Shown here: piece after piece, positions 34,093 to 43,159 of the stretch
Layout of the letters: each line of letters starts with the position of its first letter
Numbering within the stretch: position 1 is the stretch's first letter
NCBI GenBank assembly: GCA_945889625.1
Contig: CAMDCE010000018.1
Span: 1 to 64,000 of the forward strand
Source: Asaia bogorensis
GTDB taxonomy: Bacteria; Pseudomonadota; Alphaproteobacteria; Reyranellales; Reyranellaceae
Direction of reading: 5' to 3'
DNA length: 64,000 bases
Position numbers and translations under genes: made by a program
The notes under the pieces: generated by a model
What the model was told of the DNA's origin: nothing
Databases searched by the model: none
What the model saw: the letters and a program-made list of their open reading frames with translations, nothing else

Positions 34093-35073
34093 TTAGCACG
34101 GGGCCGCGGAAGGCTCAAACATGGCCAGCGCCGCCTGGGCAATGTCCTGCGGCTGAATGCGCACCTCGGCTTCGAGTTGGGGGGCGAAGCCGACGTGGAT
34201 CCGGGGAGCGCCGAGGCGTGCGATCCGACAGCTGGTCGCCTGTGCGGCCGTGGCCGCCACTTCGGCGCCGAAGCCGGCGACCTGCACGGCCTCGTGCACC
34301 ACCAGCAATCGGCCGGTGCGAGCACAGTCGGCGAGGACAGTGTCCTTGTCCCAAGGCCACAAGGATCGGAGATCGATGACGCTAGCCGATACGCCTTGCT
34401 CTTCGAGGCGCACCGCCCCTTGCACGGCAAGGTGAACCGCCGAAGACCACGACACGATCGTCAAATCCTTGCCCCGCCGCAGCACGCGCGCCTGATCCGG
34501 ACGCAAGACCGCGGCATCGTCCACCGGGCCGCTCAGGGCCCACAATTCCTTGTGCTCCATGTAGATGACAGGGTCTTCGCTGGCGAGAGCCTGCGTCAGC
34601 ATGTCGTGGTTGTCCTGTGGCGTCGCCGGGCACATCACCACAACGCCCGGCAGATGGGCGAACCACGCTTCGAGGCTCTGCGAGTGTTGCGCGGCGCTGC
34701 TGGCCCAGAGCCCGATCGGCATGCGCAGCACGAGCGGCACACGCCCCTGTCCTCCGAACATGTAGCGGTTCTTCGCGGCCTGATTGACGATCTCGTCCAT
34801 GGCGCAGAGCGCGAAGTCGATGACTCGAAGTTCGACCACGGGGCGCAATCCGGCGAGCGCCATTCCCACACCAGCGCCTGCAATGGTGCTTTCCGAGATC
34901 GGCGTATCGATCACGCGCTGCACGCCAAACTCTGCCTGCAATCCCTTGTATTGCTGGAAGATGCCGCCGCGGCCGACATCCTCGCCCAGCACCACCACGC
35001 GCGGGTCCCTGGCCATTGCAGCGCGCAGGGCGCTGCTGGCCGCGTCCGAATAGGTCATCGTTCTCAACGCCAC
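34093..35073 (-). CDS. 2-oxoacid dehydrogenase E1, beta subunit
   Basis: A 326-residue E1 beta protein: TYSDAASSALRAAMARDPRV, VVLGEDVGRGGIFQQYKGLQ, FGVQRVIDTPISESTIAGAG and, in the C-terminal half, LRSLWPWDKDTVL. Together with the alpha subunit it forms a thiamine-diphosphate decarboxylase of the pyruvate, acetoin or branched-chain oxoacid type. No E2 acyltransferase or E3 lies beside it. The final residues end Ser-Ala-Ala-Pro-Cys. Its ATG overlaps the alpha gene by 10 bp. Confidence 0.92.
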   Translation of the reverse strand: MALRTMTYSDAASSALRAAMARDPRVVVLGEDVGRGGIFQQYKGLQAEFGVQRVIDTPISESTIAGAGVGMALAGLRPVVELRVIDFALCAMDEIVNQAAKNRYMFGGQGRVPLVLRMPIGLWASSAAQHSQSLEAWFAHLPGVVVMCPATPQDNHDMLTQALASEDPVIYMEHKELWALSGPVDDAAVLRPDQARVLRRGKDLTIVSWSSAVHLAVQGAVRLEEQGVSASVIDLRSLWPWDKDTVLADCARTGRLLVVHEAVQVAGFGAEVAATAAQATSCRIARLGAPRIHVGFAPQLEAEVRIQPQDIAQAALAMFEPSAAPC

Positions 35074-36062
35074 GTTCCGGCTCCGAGCGTCTGAACGTCC
35101 TGATAGGCGGTCGCGGCATCAGGGGCCGGTGAGGCTTCGGCGAACGCGATTGCCGCCGCCACCTCGGCGGCAACCTCGGTATCGATGGTTTCAATCGGCT
35201 GATTCAGGCGATCACGCTCGATCAGGCGGCGCCTGGCAAGCGCGAGAGGGTCGGCGGCGACGGCAGCCTCGATGTCGCGCGGATCACGATAGCCTTGGTT
35301 GTCGGCCGACAGGTGGCCACGAACGCGCAAGGTCGTCGCATGCAGGAACCGTGGGCCTTGGGACGCCCGCACCTCTTCCGTCAACCGCTGAGCCATCGCA
35401 GAAACCGCTTCGACGTCGTTGCCGTCGACGGTCGATGCCGGCACGCCGATCGCGGTTGCCCGTGCCGCGATGCCCGGTCCGCCGGTCAACGGGCCTGTTC
35501 TGGTGGTCGCCGACCAGCGATTGTCTTCGCACACGAACAGGACAGGCAGTTCGTAGACGCACGCCCAATTCAATGCCTCCAGAAACGGGCCGCGGTTTGC
35601 GGCGCCGTCTCCGAAGAAGCAGGCGACGATGTCGGGTTTGCCTTGAAGCTTCAGGGCATGAGCGGCGCCGCAGGCGATGGGCAGCCCTGCGGCGACCACG
35701 CCGTTTGCACCGAGCATGCCGACGGAGAAGTCGGCGATGTGCATCGAGCCGCCTTTGCCGCCGTTTGTGCCGTCCCGGCGGCCGAACAGTTCCGCCATCA
35801 TGCGGCGCATGTCGGCACCCTTTGCCAGCGTGTGGCCATGGCCGCGATGACTGCTCGTGAGCAGGTCGTCGAGGCGGAGATGCGCGCATACGCCGGCGGC
35901 TATTGCCTCTTGCCCGATCGAGACGTGCAACGGGCCGCGCACTTTGGCCCGCGGGTCGACCTGCTGGCCGAGCGCCGCAACGCCGCCGATACTCATCTTC
36001 TCGGCGACGAGTTCGAAGGCACGAATGCGCGCCATGGTGCGATAGAGCGAAAGCAGATCCAT
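35064..36062 (-). CDS. 2-oxoacid dehydrogenase E1, alpha subunit
   Basis: A 332-residue E1 alpha protein. GPLHVSIGQEAIAAGV and SSHRGHGHTLAKGADMRRMM lead to the phosphorylation-loop-like NGGKGGSMHIADFSVGMLGA, and the thiamine-diphosphate motif GDGAANRGPFLEALN then includes the bound Asn. The Met-His-Ile-Ala-Asp style resembles acetoin dehydrogenase AcoA as much as pyruvate dehydrogenase. ATG 36062 begins the conserved MDLLSLYRTMARIRAFE; longer frames upstream read through a repeat-like leader. It forms the head of an alpha-beta-KARI minus-strand unit. Confidence 0.92.
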   Translation of the reverse strand: MDLLSLYRTMARIRAFELVAEKMSIGGVAALGQQVDPRAKVRGPLHVSIGQEAIAAGVCAHLRLDDLLTSSHRGHGHTLAKGADMRRMMAELFGRRDGTNGGKGGSMHIADFSVGMLGANGVVAAGLPIACGAAHALKLQGKPDIVACFFGDGAANRGPFLEALNWACVYELPVLFVCEDNRWSATTRTGPLTGGPGIAARATAIGVPASTVDGNDVEAVSAMAQRLTEEVRASQGPRFLHATTLRVRGHLSADNQGYRDPRDIEAAVAADPLALARRRLIERDRLNQPIETIDTEVAAEVAAAIAFAEASPAPDAATAYQDVQTLGAGTWR

Positions 36063-36104
36063 GGCGTCAACCAGTCCAAAGGACGAGAAAAACTTGCCTC
36101 CCGC

Positions 36105-36181
36105 GTCGTCCCCCAGCAGAGGAAGGGACCTCTCTGTGCGCCCGGGCTTCAAAAAGGCCCCTCGGCTACGCTCGGGGCGAC
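36105..36181. repeat. Degenerate inverted repeat between divergent genes
   Basis: GTCGTCCCCCAGCAGAGG at the left faces CCTCGGCTACGCTCGGGGCG at the right. The right arm resembles the CTACGCTCAGG core of the 90-bp elements at 7821 and 42181, but pairing is imperfect. It occupies the gap between the E1 alpha and DTW genes. Confidence 0.4.
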
Positions 36182-36201
36182 GGAGGCTATATAACCCGCC
36201 A

Positions 36202-36807
36202 ATGCCTGACGTACATCCGGTGGACAACAAGGTCCCCGTCCTGATCCTGCAGCACCCGCAGGAGCAGGACCGCGTGCTGGGCACGGCCGGGCTGATCTGT
36301 GCGACGCTGGCCAACGCCAAGCTTGCCGTCGGCCTGTCGTGGCGCAATCTCGGCCATGCGCTGGGCGAGCCGGCCGACGCCCGGGACTGGGGCGTGCTCT
36401 ATCTCGGCTCGGCACATGCTGCCAAAGAAAAGGGGCCGCTGGTCGCGATCAACCTCAAAGGCGAGCCGCTGGCCAACCAGGCAGGCGCGAGGATCGGGCT
36501 GAAGGGCCTTCTCGTGCTCGACGGCAACTGGGCGCAGGCCAAGGCGCTGTGGTGGCGCAACGCCTGGCTGACCAAGGTGCGGCGCTTCGTGGTCGTGCCC
36601 GATGGACCGTCGCTCTACGGCAGCCTGCGCAAGGAAGCGCGGTCCGATGCGGTCTCGACGCTGGAGGCCACGGGGCTGGCCCTGTCGGTGCTGGAGGGCG
36701 ACCCGTCGATCCGCGAACGCCTGCTCGTTCCTTTCCGCGAGCTTCTCGGCAAGGCCCGCGCCGCCGGCGTTCGCGACGGCAAACGGGATCGTCGGACCCG
36801 CCGTTAG
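36202..36807 (+). CDS. DTW-domain protein, tRNA-uridine aminocarboxypropyltransferase-like
   Basis: A 201-residue DTW-domain protein. Relatives (TapT/TuaA type) add the acp3 group to uridine in tRNA using SAM. The family's name-giving motif appears as LVLDGNWAQAKALWWRN, with Asn in place of the usual Thr of D-x-T-W. ILQHPQEQDRVLGTAGL near the N-terminus is another conserved element. ATG 36202 follows a TATATAA at 36188-36194 by only 7 bp, so transcripts may lack a leader. It is followed 16 bp later by iorA. Confidence 0.85.
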   Translation: MPDVHPVDNKVPVLILQHPQEQDRVLGTAGLICATLANAKLAVGLSWRNLGHALGEPADARDWGVLYLGSAHAAKEKGPLVAINLKGEPLANQAGARIGLKGLLVLDGNWAQAKALWWRNAWLTKVRRFVVVPDGPSLYGSLRKEARSDAVSTLEATGLALSVLEGDPSIRERLLVPFRELLGKARAAGVRDGKRDRRTRR

Positions 36808-36823
36808 CCCCTATAATCGCCGC

Positions 36824-38995
36824 ATGCTCGATCAACCGTCGACACCCGCGTTAGTTCCCGTGGCGCAACGGACCAATCCGGAACGCTCCTTTCGCGAGGA
36901 AGTGCGCGCGCTGCGCCTGGGCGAGGGCGAGGTCTTTCGCGGCGAGGGGATCCTGGCCGTCACCAAGGCGATCCTGCAGGCGGGCGTGGCCTATGTCGGC
37001 GGCTATCAAGGGGCGCCTGTTTCGCATCTGGTCGACGTGCTGGTCGAATCGCAGGACCTGCTCGACGAGCTCGGCGTCCATCTCGAGACCTGCACCAACG
37101 AATCCTCGGCCGCCGCACTGCTGGCCGCCTCGATCAACTATCCGGTGCGCGGCTGCGTCACCTGGAAATCGATCGTCGGCACCAATATCGCCGCCGATGC
37201 GCTCAGCAATCTCGCCTCGCCGGGCGTGATCGGCGGCGCCTTGATCGTCATCGGCGAGGACTACGGCGAGGGCGCCTCGGTCATCCAGGAACGCGCGCAC
37301 GCTTATGCGCTGAAGTCGTCGCTCTGGCTGATCGACCCGCGCCCGTCGCTGCCCACGATCGTGCGCTGCACCGAGAAGGCCTTCGAGCTCTCGGAAGCCA
37401 CCAACACGCCGGTCATGATGGAGCTGCGCATCCGCGCCTGCCACGTCACCGGCGAATTCATCGCCAAGGACAACAAGGCGCCGGCGATCTCGCGCAACCA
37501 GCGTCTGGCCGAGCCGGCCGCGCACAACTACGACCGCATCTCGCATCCGCCGTCCACTTACGCGCACGAGAAGATCAAGGTCGAGGTCCGCCAGCCTGCC
37601 GCCGAGCGCTTCATCGTCGACGAGGGCCTCAACGAATTCCTGCCCGGCGAGCGCGCCGATCTCGGCATCATCGTGCAGGGCGGCATCACCAACGTGTTGC
37701 TGCGCGGCCTCGACCGGCTGGAGGTCGGGGGCAAGGTGCCGACCCTGGTGCTGAACGTCACCCATCCTCTGGTGCCCGGCCAGATCGCCGATTTCTGCAA
37801 GGGCAAGCGCGCCGTGCTGATCGTCGAGGAGGGCGCGCCCGATTATCTCGAGCAGGCGATCCACGCCATTTTGCGCAAGCGCGACATCGACACCAGGATC
37901 TACGGCAAGGACGTGCTGCCGATGGCCGGCGAATACACTGCCGAGGTGGTGACCGAGGGCCTGCTGAAATTCTTCGCCCAGTCGGCCAACGACATCGATC
38001 TTGCCAGGCCGCGCGAGCGTTTCGAGGCGGCGCGGGCCGGCCGGACCGAGGCGCAGCGCCTGCTGGGGGGGGCGCTGCCGCTCAGGCCGCCCGGCTTCTG
38101 CACCGGCTGCCCCGAGCGGCCGGTCTTTTCGGCGATCAAGCTGCTCGAGCGCGAGGTCGGCAAGGTCCACATTTCGAGCGACATCGGCTGTCACTCCTTC
38201 GCGACGCTGGCGCCGTTCAACCTGGGTAATTCGATCCTGGGCTTCGGCATGTCGCTGGCGGCGGCCGGCGCGGTGGCGCCGGTCATGCAGAAGCGCACCA
38301 TCTCGGTGATGGGCGACGGCGGTTTCTGGCACAACGGACTGTTGAGCGGCGTCGCCTCCTCGATGTTCAATCGCGGCGATCGCGTGCTGGTCATCATGCA
38401 GAACGGTTACACCTCGGCCACCGGCGCGCAGTTCATTCCCAACACCGCCGGCAACCGGCGCGACGGCGAGACCACGTCGGATATTGCCGCCACGCTGAAG
38501 GGCATGGGCGTGAAGTGGCTGCGCACCATCCGCACCTACAACGTCGCCACCATGCTCAATACCTTGCGCGAGGCGATGAACACCAACGACAAGGGCCTCA
38601 AGGTCATCGTCGCCGACGGCGAATGCCAGCTGGCCCGCCAGCGCCGCATCCGGCCCGAGATCGCCAAGCAGCTCAAGGCCGGCGAGCGCGTGGTGCGCAC
38701 GCGCTACGGCGTCGACGACGAGGTCTGCACCGGCGACCATTCCTGCATCCGGCTGTCGGGCTGCCCGTCGCTGGTGCTGAAGCCCAGCCCCGACCCGCTG
38801 CGCTCCGATCCCGTGGCGCACGTCAACAACGGCTGCGTCGGCTGCGGCCTATGCGGCGAGGTCGCCGATGCCGCCGTCCTCTGCCCGTCCTTCTACAGGG
38901 CCGACATCGTGCAGAACGCGACGTGGTGGGACCGGCTGGTGTGGAAGATGCGGTCATCAGTGATCGGAGCAATGTCGGGGACAACGGGTGCCTAA
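36824..38995 (+). CDS. iorA: Indolepyruvate ferredoxin oxidoreductase, alpha subunit
   Basis: A 723-residue enzyme for oxidative decarboxylation of aryl pyruvates to aryl-acetyl-CoA. The pyrimidine-binding domain lies first (FRGEGILAVTKAILQAGV, YVGGYQGAPVSHL). The thiamine-diphosphate domain carries SSDIGCHSFATLAPF and MGDGGFWHNGLLSG. The C-terminus is a ferredoxin-like module with cysteines in DEVCTGDHSCIRLSGCPS and NNGCVGCGLCGEVAD and a later CPSF, suited to 4Fe-4S clusters. A perfect TATAAT lies at 36812-36817, 6 bp from the ATG. It overlaps iorB by 8 bp. Confidence 0.93.
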   Translation: MLDQPSTPALVPVAQRTNPERSFREEVRALRLGEGEVFRGEGILAVTKAILQAGVAYVGGYQGAPVSHLVDVLVESQDLLDELGVHLETCTNESSAAALLAASINYPVRGCVTWKSIVGTNIAADALSNLASPGVIGGALIVIGEDYGEGASVIQERAHAYALKSSLWLIDPRPSLPTIVRCTEKAFELSEATNTPVMMELRIRACHVTGEFIAKDNKAPAISRNQRLAEPAAHNYDRISHPPSTYAHEKIKVEVRQPAAERFIVDEGLNEFLPGERADLGIIVQGGITNVLLRGLDRLEVGGKVPTLVLNVTHPLVPGQIADFCKGKRAVLIVEEGAPDYLEQAIHAILRKRDIDTRIYGKDVLPMAGEYTAEVVTEGLLKFFAQSANDIDLARPRERFEAARAGRTEAQRLLGGALPLRPPGFCTGCPERPVFSAIKLLEREVGKVHISSDIGCHSFATLAPFNLGNSILGFGMSLAAAGAVAPVMQKRTISVMGDGGFWHNGLLSGVASSMFNRGDRVLVIMQNGYTSATGAQFIPNTAGNRRDGETTSDIAATLKGMGVKWLRTIRTYNVATMLNTLREAMNTNDKGLKVIVADGECQLARQRRIRPEIAKQLKAGERVVRTRYGVDDEVCTGDHSCIRLSGCPSLVLKPSPDPLRSDPVAHVNNGCVGCGLCGEVADAAVLCPSFYRADIVQNATWWDRLVWKMRSSVIGAMSGTTGA

Positions 38996-40454
38996 GCCGA
39001 TTACGATTCTCGTGGGCGCGTTGGGCGGCGATGGTGGCGGCGTGCTGTGCGACTGGATCGTGGCGGCGGCGCACGCCCAGGGGCTGGGCGTGCAGGCGAC
39101 GCAAATCCCCGGCGTGGCGCAGCGCACCGGCGCCACGACTTACTATCTCGAGGTGATGCCGGCGGCCGGGCCGCAGAGCGTGCTGGCGCTCAACCCGGCG
39201 ATCGGCGAGGTCGACGTGGCGCTGGCCACCGAGCTGCTCGAAGCCGGCCGCATGATCTTCAACGGCTTCGTCACGCCCGAGCGCACGACCCTGATCGCCT
39301 CGACCCATCGCGTGCTGGCGATCGCCGAGCGCACGGCGATGGGCGACGGCAGTTTCGACCTCGGCCGCCTGCTGCGTGCCGTGAAGGAGCGCAGCAAGAG
39401 CCAGATCCTGTTCGACATGGACCAGGCGGCCGAAGAGGCTGGCGGCGTCATCAACGCCGTGCTGCTGGGAGCGCTCGCCGGCTCGAGCCGGCTGCCGATC
39501 CCCGACGCGGCTTTCGAGGCCGCGATCCGCGAGGGCGGGAAATCCGTCGACACCAATCTCGCAGCCTTCGCCTTCGGCCGCGGCCATGCCCGCGGCGAGC
39601 TGGAGCAGGCGGTGCGCGAGCACCACAAACGCCAGGCGGCGGCGGTCGGCGTCGGGGATCTGATCGACCGGGCGCGCAAAGCCTATCCGGCCAGGAGCCT
39701 CGATATGGTGGAGGAGGGCATCCGACGGCTCGCCACCTATCAGGATCGAAAGTATGCCGCGCTCTATCTCGATCGACTGGACGGACTTGGCCCCGATCTC
39801 GTGCGCGACGTGGCGCGCCATCTCGCCGTGCGCATGTCGTTCGAGGATGTGATCCGCGTCGCCCAGGCCAAGACCGCGCCTGACCGCATGGCACGTGTGA
39901 GGGCCGAGGTCCGCGCCAGGCCGGGCGAGCCGGTCGAGATCACCGAGCATTTCAAGCCCGGCAACGAGGAGATCGCGGCGGTCCTGCCGCCGTGGGCGGC
40001 GCGCTGGCTGCTTGCCCGACGTCCGTTCCATCTCTCGATGCATGTGCGCAGCACCACGGTCTGGGGCTTCGCCCGCCTGCGATTCCTTGCATCCCTGCGC
40101 TGGTGGCGGCCGAGGAGCTTCCGCTACATCGAGGAGCAGGCCGAGATCGAGCGCTGGCTTGAGGCCATCCGCACCGCCGCTCCGTTGAGCGTCGACCTCG
40201 CCCGCGAGATCGCCGAGTGCGCACGCCTGATCAAGGGTTATGGCGACACCTACAAGCGTGGCCTTGCCAACTATCACCGCATCGCGGCCGAAGTGATCGC
40301 GCCGGCACTGGCCGGTCGCCTGACGCCGCGGGCCGCGGCCGATGCCGTCGCCAATGCCCGTGTTGCGGCCCTCGCCGATCCCGAAGGCCAGTCGCTCGCC
40401 AAGACGCTCGCCGCCATCGCCGCCTCGGCCACGCTGCGCCATGCCGCTGAGTAG
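38988..40454 (+). CDS. iorB: Indolepyruvate oxidoreductase, beta subunit (long bacterial form)
   Basis: A 488-residue protein, much longer than the roughly 200-residue archaeal IorB. The N-terminal gamma-domain part reads ILVGALGGDGGGVLCDWIVA and QIPGVAQRTGATTYYLEVMP. From about residue 200 it continues into a helical, Arg-rich region (YQDRKYAALYLDRLDGLG, RRPFHLSMHVRSTTVWGFAR), as in other bacterial long IorB proteins. The GTG at 38988 is the only start compatible with the conserved MPKPITILVG. It overlaps the thioesterase gene by 14 bp. Confidence 0.92.
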   Translation: MPKPITILVGALGGDGGGVLCDWIVAAAHAQGLGVQATQIPGVAQRTGATTYYLEVMPAAGPQSVLALNPAIGEVDVALATELLEAGRMIFNGFVTPERTTLIASTHRVLAIAERTAMGDGSFDLGRLLRAVKERSKSQILFDMDQAAEEAGGVINAVLLGALAGSSRLPIPDAAFEAAIREGGKSVDTNLAAFAFGRGHARGELEQAVREHHKRQAAAVGVGDLIDRARKAYPARSLDMVEEGIRRLATYQDRKYAALYLDRLDGLGPDLVRDVARHLAVRMSFEDVIRVAQAKTAPDRMARVRAEVRARPGEPVEITEHFKPGNEEIAAVLPPWAARWLLARRPFHLSMHVRSTTVWGFARLRFLASLRWWRPRSFRYIEEQAEIERWLEAIRTAAPLSVDLAREIAECARLIKGYGDTYKRGLANYHRIAAEVIAPALAGRLTPRAAADAVANARVAALADPEGQSLAKTLAAIAASATLRHAAE

Positions 40455-40860
40455 CCGGCACGAAATCACCGTAGAGTGGGGCGACTGCGACCCGGCGGGC
40501 ATCGTCTACTACCCGGCCTATTTCAAGTGGTTCGACCAGGCGACCTACCGCCTGTTCCTGCTCGCGGGCCTCAGGCGCGACGACATCAGCAGCGGCCAGT
40601 GGAAAGAGGGCACCCCGCTGGTCCATGCCGAGTGCTCCTTCAAGCGCGCCTCGCAGACCGGCGAGAAGCTCGTGATCGAAAGCCATGTCGCCAAGTTCGG
40701 CCGCAGCTCCTTCACCATCGCCCACGTCTTCCGCGACGCCTTGGGCGAGATCGCAGCCGAGGGCACGGAAACCCGCATCTGGGCGAAGAAGGACGGCGAC
40801 GCCCGCTCGCTGAAGGCGATCGCGATTCCGGAGGATGTAAAAACGCGCCTGAGCGGCTAA
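40441..40860 (+). CDS. Acyl-CoA thioesterase (4-hydroxybenzoyl-CoA thioesterase-like)
   Basis: A 139-residue hot-dog thioesterase. EITVEWGDCDPAGIVYYPAY holds the catalytic Asp of the 4HBT family (D-C-D-P-A-G-I-V-Y-Y-P), followed by KWFDQATYRLF. The start overlaps the end of iorB, so it belongs to the iorAB operon. The natural reading is that it hydrolyses the aryl-acetyl-CoA made by IorAB to the free arylacetic acid (inference). Confidence 0.92.
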   Translation: MPLSSRHEITVEWGDCDPAGIVYYPAYFKWFDQATYRLFLLAGLRRDDISSGQWKEGTPLVHAECSFKRASQTGEKLVIESHVAKFGRSSFTIAHVFRDALGEIAAEGTETRIWAKKDGDARSLKAIAIPEDVKTRLSG

Positions 40861-40864
40861 CACT

Positions 40865-40984
40865 TCCCTCCCCTGTCATCAGGGGAGGTGTCAGCGTCTT
40901 ACGCTGACGAAGGGGTTCAAGGCTCATGACCCCCTCCGTCGCGGTATGACCTCTCCCCCTCCCCCGCAGACGGGGGAGGGGGAG
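40865..40984. repeat. Dispersed palindromic element B, copy 2
   Basis: It shows CCCTCCCCTGTCATCAGGGGAGG, then GTCAGCGTCTTACGCTGAC, CCCCCTCCGTCGCGGTATGA and a final CCTCCCCCGCAGACGGGGGAGG-like hairpin. It has the same blocks as the elements at 29551 and 44781. It fills the gap between the thioesterase gene and the MetE-like gene and ends 19 bp before the latter's ATG. Confidence 0.85.
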
Positions 40985-41003
40985 AGTTTCGAAAGGGAAC
41001 ACC

Positions 41004-42167
41004 ATGCGCCACAGCGACAACCGTATTCTCACCACCCACGTCGGCAGCCTGCCGCGCGATCCGCTGCTGTCGGACCTCTTGATCCGCGACGAGGCGGGCG
41101 AGGCGATCGACCGCGGCGAGCTGGCGCGGCTCGGCGAAAAGGCGGTGCGCCATGTCGTGCGCCAGCAGGCCGCCTGCGGCGTCGACGTGATCAACGACGG
41201 CGAGCAGCCGCGCGTCGGCTTCCAGACCTACGTGCCGCAGCGCATGAAGGGCTTCGGCGGCGAATCCAAGCGCCCGCGCTCGCGCGACTGGACCGACTTC
41301 CCGGGCTACGCCGAGTTCATGGCCAAGCGCATGCCGCGGCGCAGCAAGGTGACCAACGCGCCGCAGGCGATCGCCGACGTCTCCTACGACGATCTCGGCC
41401 CGGCCGAGCAGGAGTGCCGCCTGTTCCGCGCCGCGCTTGCCGAGCTGGCGACGCCGCCGGCCGAGACCTTCATGACCGCGGCGTCGCCCGGCATCATCGC
41501 CACCACCATGCTCAACGCCCACTACGCCAGCCATGAGGCCTACGTCTTTGCCCTCGCCCGCGAGATGCGCAAGGAATACGAGCTGATCGTCCGCGACGGG
41601 TTCGTGCTGCAGGTCGATGCGCCCGACCTGGCGCTGGAGCGCACCGTGCTGTTCCAGGACAAGACCAACGCGGAGTTCATCGCCGTCGCCGAGATGCATG
41701 TGGCGGCGCTGAACGAGGCGCTGGCCGGCATCCCGCGCGAGCGCGTCCGGTTGCATTGCTGTTGGGGCAACAACGAGGCGCCGCACACCCACGACATACC
41801 GCTTGGCGAGGTGCTGCCGGTGCTCACCCAGGCGCGGGTCGGCGGCCTCAGCATCGAGTTCGCCAATCCGCGGCACCAGCACGAATACGCCGCGCTCAAG
41901 AAGGCCAGGCTGCCGCCCGAGTTCCTGCTGCTGCCGGGCGTGATCGACACCACGACCAACTTCGTCGAGCATCCGCAAGTCGTGGCCAACCGCATCTGCG
42001 AGGCGGTCGACGCGGTGGGTGACAGGAGCCGCGTCATCGCCTCGGGCGACTGCGGCTTCGGCACCTTCGCGGGCTACGAAATGGTCGCCGAGGATGTCGT
42101 GTGGGCCAAGCTCAAGGCCTGCCGCGAGGGCGCCGACATCGCCACCAAGCGGCTCTGGGGATCATGA
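41004..42167 (+). CDS. MetE C-domain-like (cobalamin-independent methionine synthase family) protein
   Basis: A 387-residue single-domain relative of the MetE C-terminal half. TTHVGSLPRD is the substrate-loop motif. The zinc ligands are likely His and Cys in RLHCCWGNNE, a Glu in the SIEFANPRHQHE region and Cys in IASGDCGFGTFAG. Stand-alone proteins like this include methylcobamide:CoM transferases, epoxyalkane:CoM transferase and MesX/MesD-like synthases, so the thiol acceptor is open. No cobamide gene is near. It ends in front of a 90-bp inverted repeat. Confidence 0.88.
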   Translation: MRHSDNRILTTHVGSLPRDPLLSDLLIRDEAGEAIDRGELARLGEKAVRHVVRQQAACGVDVINDGEQPRVGFQTYVPQRMKGFGGESKRPRSRDWTDFPGYAEFMAKRMPRRSKVTNAPQAIADVSYDDLGPAEQECRLFRAALAELATPPAETFMTAASPGIIATTMLNAHYASHEAYVFALAREMRKEYELIVRDGFVLQVDAPDLALERTVLFQDKTNAEFIAVAEMHVAALNEALAGIPRERVRLHCCWGNNEAPHTHDIPLGEVLPVLTQARVGGLSIEFANPRHQHEYAALKKARLPPEFLLLPGVIDTTTNFVEHPQVVANRICEAVDAVGDRSRVIASGDCGFGTFAGYEMVAEDVVWAKLKACREGADIATKRLWGS

Positions 42168-42180
42168 CCCCTCCGGCTCC

Positions 42181-42270
42181 GTCGTCCTGAGCGAAGCGAA
42201 GGACCTGACGCCAGCCACGCCGGTCCCTGTCTGATCGCCCGGTGAGGTCCTTCGCTCCGCTCAGGACGAC
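42181..42270. repeat. 90-bp inverted-repeat element, copy 2
   Basis: Arms at 42181-42206 and 42245-42270 pair with one mismatch around a 38-base loop. Total length, arm length and loop length equal those of the copy at 7821-7910, whereas the loop sequence differs. It lies between the convergent MetE-like and racemase-like genes, 13 bp after one stop and 7 bp before the other, which suits a bidirectional terminator. Confidence 0.87.
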
Positions 42271-42277
42271 AAAGTAC

Positions 42278-43138
42278 CTAAAACACCTTCTTGCGCCGCC
42301 ACTTGGCCGGGCGCTCGCTGGGGAACGCCAGGCCGCTGGCATCGACGCCGAGATCGACCAAAGTCTTGGCGACCACGATGGCGGCACGCGCGCCTTCCAG
42401 CACCGGCACGTCCCAGCCGATCTCGCCGAGCCTCTTCTGCAGCAGAGGCTGCAGCCAGAAGGCCGCCGAGCAGCCCAGCATGATGCTGTCGGCGCCGTCC
42501 TCCTCGATGGCGGCGATCGATTCCTGTACCGCCGCCTCGAGCATGCCCGAGTTGCCGCCCTGCAGCGCGCGGTCGCGTTCGGCCTGGATCGAATGCTCGT
42601 CGGTGAAGTTGGGGCTCGGCAGCGGATAGTTGACGTTGCGGATCGAGGCGCAGCGCTCGGTCATGCGGTACTGCACGACCAGGTGATGCATCTGCATGTT
42701 GTGCGTCTCGGCTATGTCGACGATCGAGAATTTGGCTCCGAGCAGGCCCGCGAGGTGCATCTGCGCATGCGCCGCCGAGGTGATGGGAATGCGATACTGG
42801 CGGGCGATCTCGCGTGCCTCCAGGTAGCCCGGATCGCCGCCGCCGAGCAGCACGATCGCGTTGTACTTGCCGCTGGCGCAGGCCTCGCGCACCAGCGGCA
42901 GGCGGTTGTTGCCGACCGACATGAAGGCTTCCCTGGTCGTCACCGGGAAGTTGCCGTGCGTCGTCGGCGCGCCGGGATGGAGATCCCAGTCGACGCCCTC
43001 GAGGAAGGGCTTCACGTCCTGGTAATTGTAGAGCTGCGCCTCCTTCGGGCCGGTGAAGGAGCGCATCGCAAAGCCGCTGCCCGGCGCCAGGCTGAAGGCG
43101 TTGATCAGCAGGAAGTGGTATTTCGAATGGGCGGTCAC
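42278..43138 (-). CDS. Asp/Glu/hydantoin racemase-fold protein lacking the first cysteine
   Basis: A 286-residue protein of the aspartate/glutamate racemase superfamily. Racemases use two cysteines. Here the N-terminal one, expected after the beta strand in xxxC-x-DPG, is Gly (VLLGGGDPGYLEARE), while the C-terminal Cys remains in SIMLGCSAAFWL. One-cysteine members include arylmalonate decarboxylase and maleate isomerase-like enzymes, so racemisation is unlikely. It is the downstream partner of a GMC oxidoreductase gene, 21 bp away on the same strand. Confidence 0.83.
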   Translation of the reverse strand: MTAHSKYHFLLINAFSLAPGSGFAMRSFTGPKEAQLYNYQDVKPFLEGVDWDLHPGAPTTHGNFPVTTREAFMSVGNNRLPLVREACASGKYNAIVLLGGGDPGYLEAREIARQYRIPITSAAHAQMHLAGLLGAKFSIVDIAETHNMQMHHLVVQYRMTERCASIRNVNYPLPSPNFTDEHSIQAERDRALQGGNSGMLEAAVQESIAAIEEDGADSIMLGCSAAFWLQPLLQKRLGEIGWDVPVLEGARAAIVVAKTLVDLGVDASGLAFPSERPAKWRRKKVF

Positions 43139-43159
43139 GATGGTCTCCCCTTGAGGCGG

